From positions 1 to 19,700 of the forward strand of contig CAYYHA010000057.1 in the NCBI GenBank assembly GCA_964471535.1: DNA of 19,700 nt, written 5' to 3'. Of this stretch, positions 16,240 through 19,700 are shown piece by piece; position 1 is the stretch's first letter, and the number at the start of each line of letters is the position of its first letter. The translations under genes were made by a program, and so were the position numbers. The notes beneath the pieces were generated by a model. That model made no database searches. It was not told the DNA's origin and worked only from the letters and a program-made list of their open reading frames with translations. The DNA comes from CAYYHA01 sp964471535. Lineage in GTDB: Bacteria; Myxococcota; Myxococcia; SLRQ01.

Positions 16240-16281
16240 GCGTCGGTTAAAGCACGGCGACGGGCGGCCAGCGAAGCGTCC

Positions 16282-16310
16282 TTGACGCGGTGCCCGTTCG
16301 GCCGTACCTA
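16282..16310 (+). promoter_or_regulatory. Candidate promoter of the gap-pgk-tpiA operon
   Basis: TTGACG (16282-16287) is followed after exactly 17 bases by TACCTA (16305-16310). The -35 is near consensus, but the -10 is poor. It lies in the 167-base divergent gap and leaves a leader of about 90 bases before gap. A direct repeat AGCTCG occurs at 16348-16353 and 16358-16363, one helical turn apart, and could be a protein site. Confidence 0.4.
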
Positions 16311-16388
16311 GGCGCCAGTCTCCCGCAAGCTGCCGGACGGTCGGCGTAGCTCGTTACAGCTCGGCCCATCTTGGCACCCGGGAGGGCG

Positions 16389-16396
16389 AAGGAGGT
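16389..16396 (+). promoter_or_regulatory. Strong Shine-Dalgarno of gap
   Basis: AAGGAGGT lies 10 nt before the ATG at 16407 and is fully complementary to the usual 16S rRNA tail. It fixes the gap start and suggests high expression, unlike most genes in this window. Confidence 0.75.
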
Positions 16397-16406
16397 TTGA
16401 GTCGCG

Positions 16407-17399
16407 ATGCCCCGGATCGCCATCAACGGTTTCGGCAGGATCGGCCGGGCGGTGTTCCGCCAGGCTGTGGCCCAGGGACTCGAGATCGTCGCCATCAACG
16501 ATCTCACCGACGCGGCGACCTTGGCCCACCTGCTCCGCTTCGACTCCGTCCACGGGCGCTTCGAAGGAACGGTCGAAGCGGGGGCGGATCACCTCATCGT
16601 CGATGGGCGGACGATTCCCGTCTTTGCGGAGCGGGATCCGGCTTCCCTACCCTGGGAGGCGCACTCGGTGGATCTGGTGCTCGAGTGCACCGGGCGCTTT
16701 CGCGACCGGGAGGGCGCGTCGAAGCACCTGGCGGCGGGCGCCCGCCGGGTGCTCATCTCCGCGCCGGGCAAGGACGCGGACGTCACCCTCTGCTACGGGG
16801 TCAACCATGAATGCTTCGATCCCGAGAAGCATCGGATCGTCTCCAACGCCTCCTGCACCACCAACTGTCTCGCCACGGTCGCGAAGGTGCTCCACGAGCA
16901 CTTCGGTATCCGCCGGGGCCTGATGACGACGGTGCACAGTTACACCAACGACCAGCGCATCCTCGACCTGCCGCACCGGGACCTGCGCCGTGCCCGGGCC
17001 GCGGCGCTCTCCATGATCCCCACCACCACCGGTGCCGCCAAGGCGGTGGGGCTGGTCCTGCCCGAGCTGGCGGGACGTCTCCACGGCATGGCCGTACGGG
17101 TCCCGACGCCCAACGTGTCGCTGGTCGATCTGACGGTCGAGGTCTCGCGCTCGGTCACGGTAGAAGAGATCAACGAGACCTTCCGCGCCGCGGCGGAGGG
17201 CCCCATGGCCCACACCCTGGCCTACGAGGAGGCGCCTACCGTCAGTGTCGATCACAACAACAGCCGCTGGTCGGCGGTCTTCGACGCTGCGAGCACGACG
17301 GTGCTGGAGGGGGACCTCGTGAAGGTGCTCGCTTGGTACGACAACGAGTGGGGCTTCAGCGCCCGGATGGTCGACATGGCCCGTCACATCGCCAGGTAG
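16407..17399 (+). CDS. gap: Glyceraldehyde-3-phosphate dehydrogenase, type I
   Basis: Oxidises and phosphorylates glyceraldehyde 3-phosphate to 1,3-bisphosphoglycerate in glycolysis, reversibly. It has 330 residues, the normal length. The NAD-binding start is INGFGRIGRAVFRQA, and the acidic residue in AINDL (D32) favours NAD. The catalytic Cys is C150 in SNASCTTNCLA and the partner His is H177 in VHSYTNDQ. Also present are the phosphate-binding segment TTTGAAKAVG and the C-terminal WYDNEWGFS. It is the first gene of the gap-pgk-tpiA operon, with pgk 13 bases downstream. No missing key residue was seen. Confidence 0.97.
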   Translation: MPRIAINGFGRIGRAVFRQAVAQGLEIVAINDLTDAATLAHLLRFDSVHGRFEGTVEAGADHLIVDGRTIPVFAERDPASLPWEAHSVDLVLECTGRFRDREGASKHLAAGARRVLISAPGKDADVTLCYGVNHECFDPEKHRIVSNASCTTNCLATVAKVLHEHFGIRRGLMTTVHSYTNDQRILDLPHRDLRRARAAALSMIPTTTGAAKAVGLVLPELAGRLHGMAVRVPTPNVSLVDLTVEVSRSVTVEEINETFRAAAEGPMAHTLAYEEAPTVSVDHNNSRWSAVFDAASTTVLEGDLVKVLAWYDNEWGFSARMVDMARHIAR

Positions 17400-17412
17400 G
17401 CAGAGCGACGCG

Positions 17413-18597
17413 ATGGCCATCCGCACCCTGGACACCCTCGATCTGTCGGGCAAGCGCACCTTTGTCCGAGTCGACTTCAACGTCCCCCTCACCCCCGACG
17501 GCCAGGTGGCCAACGACCGCCGCATTCGCGCCTCGTTGCCGACCATCCGATACGCGATGGAGGCGAAGGCGAAGGTCATCCTCGCCAGCCACCTCGGTCG
17601 GCCCAAGGGGAAGCGGCGGCCCGAGCTCTCTCTGCAGCCCGCGGGGGAGCGCCTCTCCGAACTTCTCGACCACGACGTCCTCTTCACCGACGACTGCATC
17701 GGCGACGGCGTCCGGAAGCTGGTGGGTGAGATGCGGCCCGGCGAGGTGCTGCTCCTCGAGAACCTGCGCTTCTATGCGGGTGAGGTGGCGGGGGATCCCG
17801 CTTTCGCCCGGAAGCTCGCCGCCAACGCGGATGTGTGGGTCATGGATGCCTTTGGCACCGCCCACCGTGCGCATGCGTCGACCGCGGTGATGGCAGAGTT
17901 CGTGCCGGAGAAGGCGGCGGGCTTCCTGCTGATGAAGGAGATCGAGATGCTCGGGCGCCTCCGCACCAACCCTGAGCATCCCTTCGTGGCCGTGCTCGGG
18001 GGCGCGAAGGTGTCCGACAAGCTCAAGGTGATCGATGCGCTGATGACGCGCTGCGATGCGCTCCTCATCGGCGGCGCCATGGCCTACACCTTCCTGAAGG
18101 CGGCGGGCCACGCCGTGGGTGCCAGCCGGGTCGAAGAGGCCGTGCTCCCCGAGGCCGAGCGTTGCCTGAAGCGGGCCGAGCTGCGCGGTGTGGATCTGCG
18201 GCTCCCCCTCGACCACGTGGTCACCACCGATCCCGAGAACGTGGCTGGGCGGACCCTCACCGAGGGCCCCGACATCCCGCCGGGGCGCATGGGGGTAGAC
18301 ATCGGGCCGCGGACCATCGAGGCCTACGCCGATCGCATCGCGGGTGCGAAGACGGTGTTCTGGAACGGACCGATGGGCATCTTCGAAACCGAGGCCTTCG
18401 CGCGCGGCACCTTTGCGGTCGCGAGAGCGATGGCGGAGTGCCCCGGGACCACGGTGGTCGGCGGGGGCGATTCCGCGGCGGCGGTCGAGGCGGCGGGTCT
18501 CGCCGATGTCTTCACCCACGTCTCGACGGGGGGCGGGGCGAGCCTCGAGTTCATCGAGGGCAAGAAGCTCCCCGCCTTGGTGGCACTGGAGACGTAG
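17413..18597 (+). CDS. pgk: Phosphoglycerate kinase
   Basis: Transfers phosphate from 1,3-bisphosphoglycerate to ADP, the first ATP-forming step of glycolysis. It has 394 residues, standard for bacterial PGK. The family signature FVRVDFNVPL (17-26) is present, followed by the substrate-side HLGRPKG, LENLRFY, and DAFGTAHRAHAST. The nucleotide-side motifs are VLGGAKVSDK (about 194-203), WNGPMGIFE and VGGGDSAAAV (about 348-357), then STGGGASLEFIEG. ATG 17413 gives the expected N-terminus, although its Shine-Dalgarno sequence is weak, so translation may depend on upstream gap. A small GC-rich hairpin follows the stop before tpiA. Confidence 0.97.
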   Translation: MAIRTLDTLDLSGKRTFVRVDFNVPLTPDGQVANDRRIRASLPTIRYAMEAKAKVILASHLGRPKGKRRPELSLQPAGERLSELLDHDVLFTDDCIGDGVRKLVGEMRPGEVLLLENLRFYAGEVAGDPAFARKLAANADVWVMDAFGTAHRAHASTAVMAEFVPEKAAGFLLMKEIEMLGRLRTNPEHPFVAVLGGAKVSDKLKVIDALMTRCDALLIGGAMAYTFLKAAGHAVGASRVEEAVLPEAERCLKRAELRGVDLRLPLDHVVTTDPENVAGRTLTEGPDIPPGRMGVDIGPRTIEAYADRIAGAKTVFWNGPMGIFETEAFARGTFAVARAMAECPGTTVVGGGDSAAAVEAAGLADVFTHVSTGGGASLEFIEGKKLPALVALET

Positions 18598-18598
18598 T

Positions 18599-18615
18599 GC
18601 GCGGCGCCGCCGCGC
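18599..18615 (+). repeat. 8-bp inverted repeat between pgk and tpiA
   Basis: GCGCGGCG and CGCCGCGC flank a single central C, starting 2 bases after the pgk stop and ending just before the tpiA Shine-Dalgarno region (AGGAGGAAGAG, 18617-18627). No T-run follows, so it is not a standard terminator. It could protect a processed 3' end or modulate tpiA translation. Confidence 0.5.
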
Positions 18616-18627
18616 GAGGAGGAAGAG

Positions 18628-19401
18628 ATGGCGCGACGCCCCTTCGTGTGCGGAAACTGGAAGATGAACACCCTGTCCCGGGAGGCGGGGAATCTCGCCG
18701 CGGACGTCGCCCGCCTCACCGGTAGGCTGCGGGAGGTGGACGTGGGCATCGCGCCCCCCTTCGTCCACCTGCAGGCCGTCTCCCGCCGGGTCGAGGACGC
18801 CCGGGTGCTCGTCGGGGCGCAGAACTGCCACTTCGAGCAGCGAGGCGCGTTCACCGGCGAGGTCTCGGCGCCCATGCTCAAGGACGTGGGCTGCAAGTTC
18901 GTGATCCTCGGCCACAGCGAGCGGCGGAAGTACTTCGGAGAAGACGATGCGCTGGTGAACCGGAAGGCGCATGCGGCGCTCGCCGCTGGCCTCGACCTCA
19001 TCGTCTGTGTGGGCGAGCGCCTCGAGGAGCGAGAGGCGGGCCGCACCTTGGAGGTGGTCGAGCGGCAGCTGCGGGGCAGCCTTGAGGGCTTCGGGGCTGC
19101 CGAGCTCGAGCGCACCACCGTCGCCTACGAGCCGGTGTGGGCCATCGGAACGGGCAGGACGGCCACACCGCAGCAGGCCCAGGAGGTGCACGCCGCTATC
19201 CGCCAGGTGCTCGCCGAACTCGGGGGCGAGGCCGCTGCCTCGGTGCTACGCATCCAATACGGCGGCTCGGTGAAGCCGGAGAACGCGGCCGACCTCCTAG
19301 CGCAGCCCGATGTGGATGGCGCCCTGGTCGGTGGCGCCAGTCTCGACGCCGAGGCGTTCGCCGCCATCGTGCGGGCAGCCGCCTCCGTACGCGACGTTTG
19401 A
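18628..19401 (+). CDS. tpiA: Triosephosphate isomerase
   Basis: Interconverts dihydroxyacetone phosphate and glyceraldehyde 3-phosphate. It is a 257-residue TIM barrel. Catalytic residues are visible: K12 in GNWKMN, H96 in ILGHSERR, and E168 in AYEPVWAIGTG. The phosphate-binding loop YGGSVKPENA and the late GALVGGASLD segment are intact. ATG 18628 follows AGGAGG by 5 nt. It is third in the gap-pgk-tpiA operon. Its stop codon overlaps the -35 element of the secG promoter. Confidence 0.97.
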   Translation: MARRPFVCGNWKMNTLSREAGNLAADVARLTGRLREVDVGIAPPFVHLQAVSRRVEDARVLVGAQNCHFEQRGAFTGEVSAPMLKDVGCKFVILGHSERRKYFGEDDALVNRKAHAALAAGLDLIVCVGERLEEREAGRTLEVVERQLRGSLEGFGAAELERTTVAYEPVWAIGTGRTATPQQAQEVHAAIRQVLAELGGEAAASVLRIQYGGSVKPENAADLLAQPDVDGALVGGASLDAEAFAAIVRAAASVRDV

Positions 19402-19426
19402 CGCTCCGTTCGGGCTGCCGTATACA
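19398..19426 (+). promoter_or_regulatory. Sigma70-type promoter of secG
   Basis: TTGACG (19398-19403), a 17-base spacer, then TATACA (19421-19426): five of six consensus bases in each box with optimal spacing. The -35 includes the tpiA TGA stop (19399-19401). Transcription would start near 19433, leaving about 33 bases of leader before secG. Confidence 0.7.
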
Positions 19427-19465
19427 CCCCGCTTCCCTCACGAGGCCCTACGAGGACGCTGCCCC

Positions 19466-19700
19466 ATGGAAGCGCTGGAAACCTTCGTCACGGTCGTACA
19501 CGTCATCGTCAGCATCTTCATGATCCTGGTGATCCTGCTGCAGAGCGGGAAGAGTGCCGGGATGGGAGGCGCCTTCGGCGGGGCAGGCGGGGCGCAGTTC
19601 GGGGCGAGCAGCCAGCCGAATCTGCTGTCTCGTCTGACCGTGGCGGCGGCGACGGTCTTCATGATCACCTCCCTGGTGCTGGCGTGGATTCCCACGGCCA
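19466..19700 (+). CDS. secG: Protein translocase subunit SecG (partial, runs off window)
   Basis: A small membrane subunit of the SecYEG export channel. The visible 78 codons show the family layout: a first membrane helix FVTVVHVIVSIFMILVILLQ, the cytoplasmic loop with SGKSAGMGGAFGGAGG and QFGA, and a second membrane helix LLSRLTVAAATVFMITSLVLAW. The ATG at 19466 sits about 40 bases after the promoter -10. Only a weak GAGGA is seen upstream. Association of secG with tpiA is very common in bacteria. The C-terminal tail lies beyond the window. Confidence 0.93.
   Translation, partial: MEALETFVTVVHVIVSIFMILVILLQSGKSAGMGGAFGGAGGAQFGASSQPNLLSRLTVAAATVFMITSLVLAWIPTA

Noticed and set aside
13069..16311. 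A 1080-codon open frame on the plus strand
   Set aside because: It lies antisense to the OB/HD and FAD genes, whose motifs are unmistakable. Its product has no recognisable domain. High GC content leaves few stops on the opposite strand.
16371..16392. TTGGCAC upstream of gap as a sigma54 -24 element
   Set aside because: No TTGC-type -12 element follows at the required spacing.

Overview
The window is about 19.7 kb of very GC-rich bacterial DNA with strong G/C preference at third codon positions. It is packed with genes, with short intergenic gaps and several start/stop overlaps. A secreted protein with a Cys-hydrophobic-Arg C-terminal tail (MYXO-CTERM-like), PATAN/DUF4388 and MshEN domains, and the GC content together suggest a member of the Myxococcota or a related former deltaproteobacterial lineage. 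This placement is inferred from gene content only. No rRNA, tRNA, CRISPR array, insertion sequence or phage gene is visible, so this looks like chromosomal core sequence with a few lineage-specific genes.

Left part, plus strand (1-9965): the last codons of an upstream gene come first, then a secreted multidomain surface protein (158-2851). A housekeeping run follows: DNA polymerase III delta' (holB), overlapping delta (holA), then methionyl-tRNA synthetase with a C-terminal tRNA-binding domain (metG), a HEAT-repeat protein that overlaps metG, a TatD-family DNase with a C-terminal extension, and a spermidine synthase-like methyltransferase fold protein. The holB / metS / tatD association resembles the Bacillus subtilis holB-metS-yabD neighbourhood and the Escherichia coli tmk-holB-ycfH neighbourhood. 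Here holA and a HEAT-repeat gene are added.

Middle part, minus strand (16239 down to 9949): a COG2509-type FAD-dependent dehydrogenase; an OB-fold plus HD-domain putative 3'-5' exoribonuclease (YhaM-like) whose reading frame appears broken near its N-terminus; a 645-residue regulator combining MshEN, HD-GYP-like, receiver and PATAN/DUF4388 domains; and a glyoxalase II. The regulator is the most unusual object here. Its c-di-GMP-binding MshEN motif looks intact, while its HD-GYP lacks the HHE/GYP residues and its receiver has Glu in place of the phosphoacceptor Asp.

Right part, plus strand (16407-19700): the classic lower-glycolysis operon gap-pgk-tpiA, followed by secG, which runs off the window. 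A good sigma70-type promoter (TTGACG-N17-TATACA) overlaps the tpiA stop codon and should give secG its own transcription. Several other genes have -10-like hexamers 6-9 nt before their start codons and no clear Shine-Dalgarno sequence, which hints at leaderless or very short-leader mRNAs.
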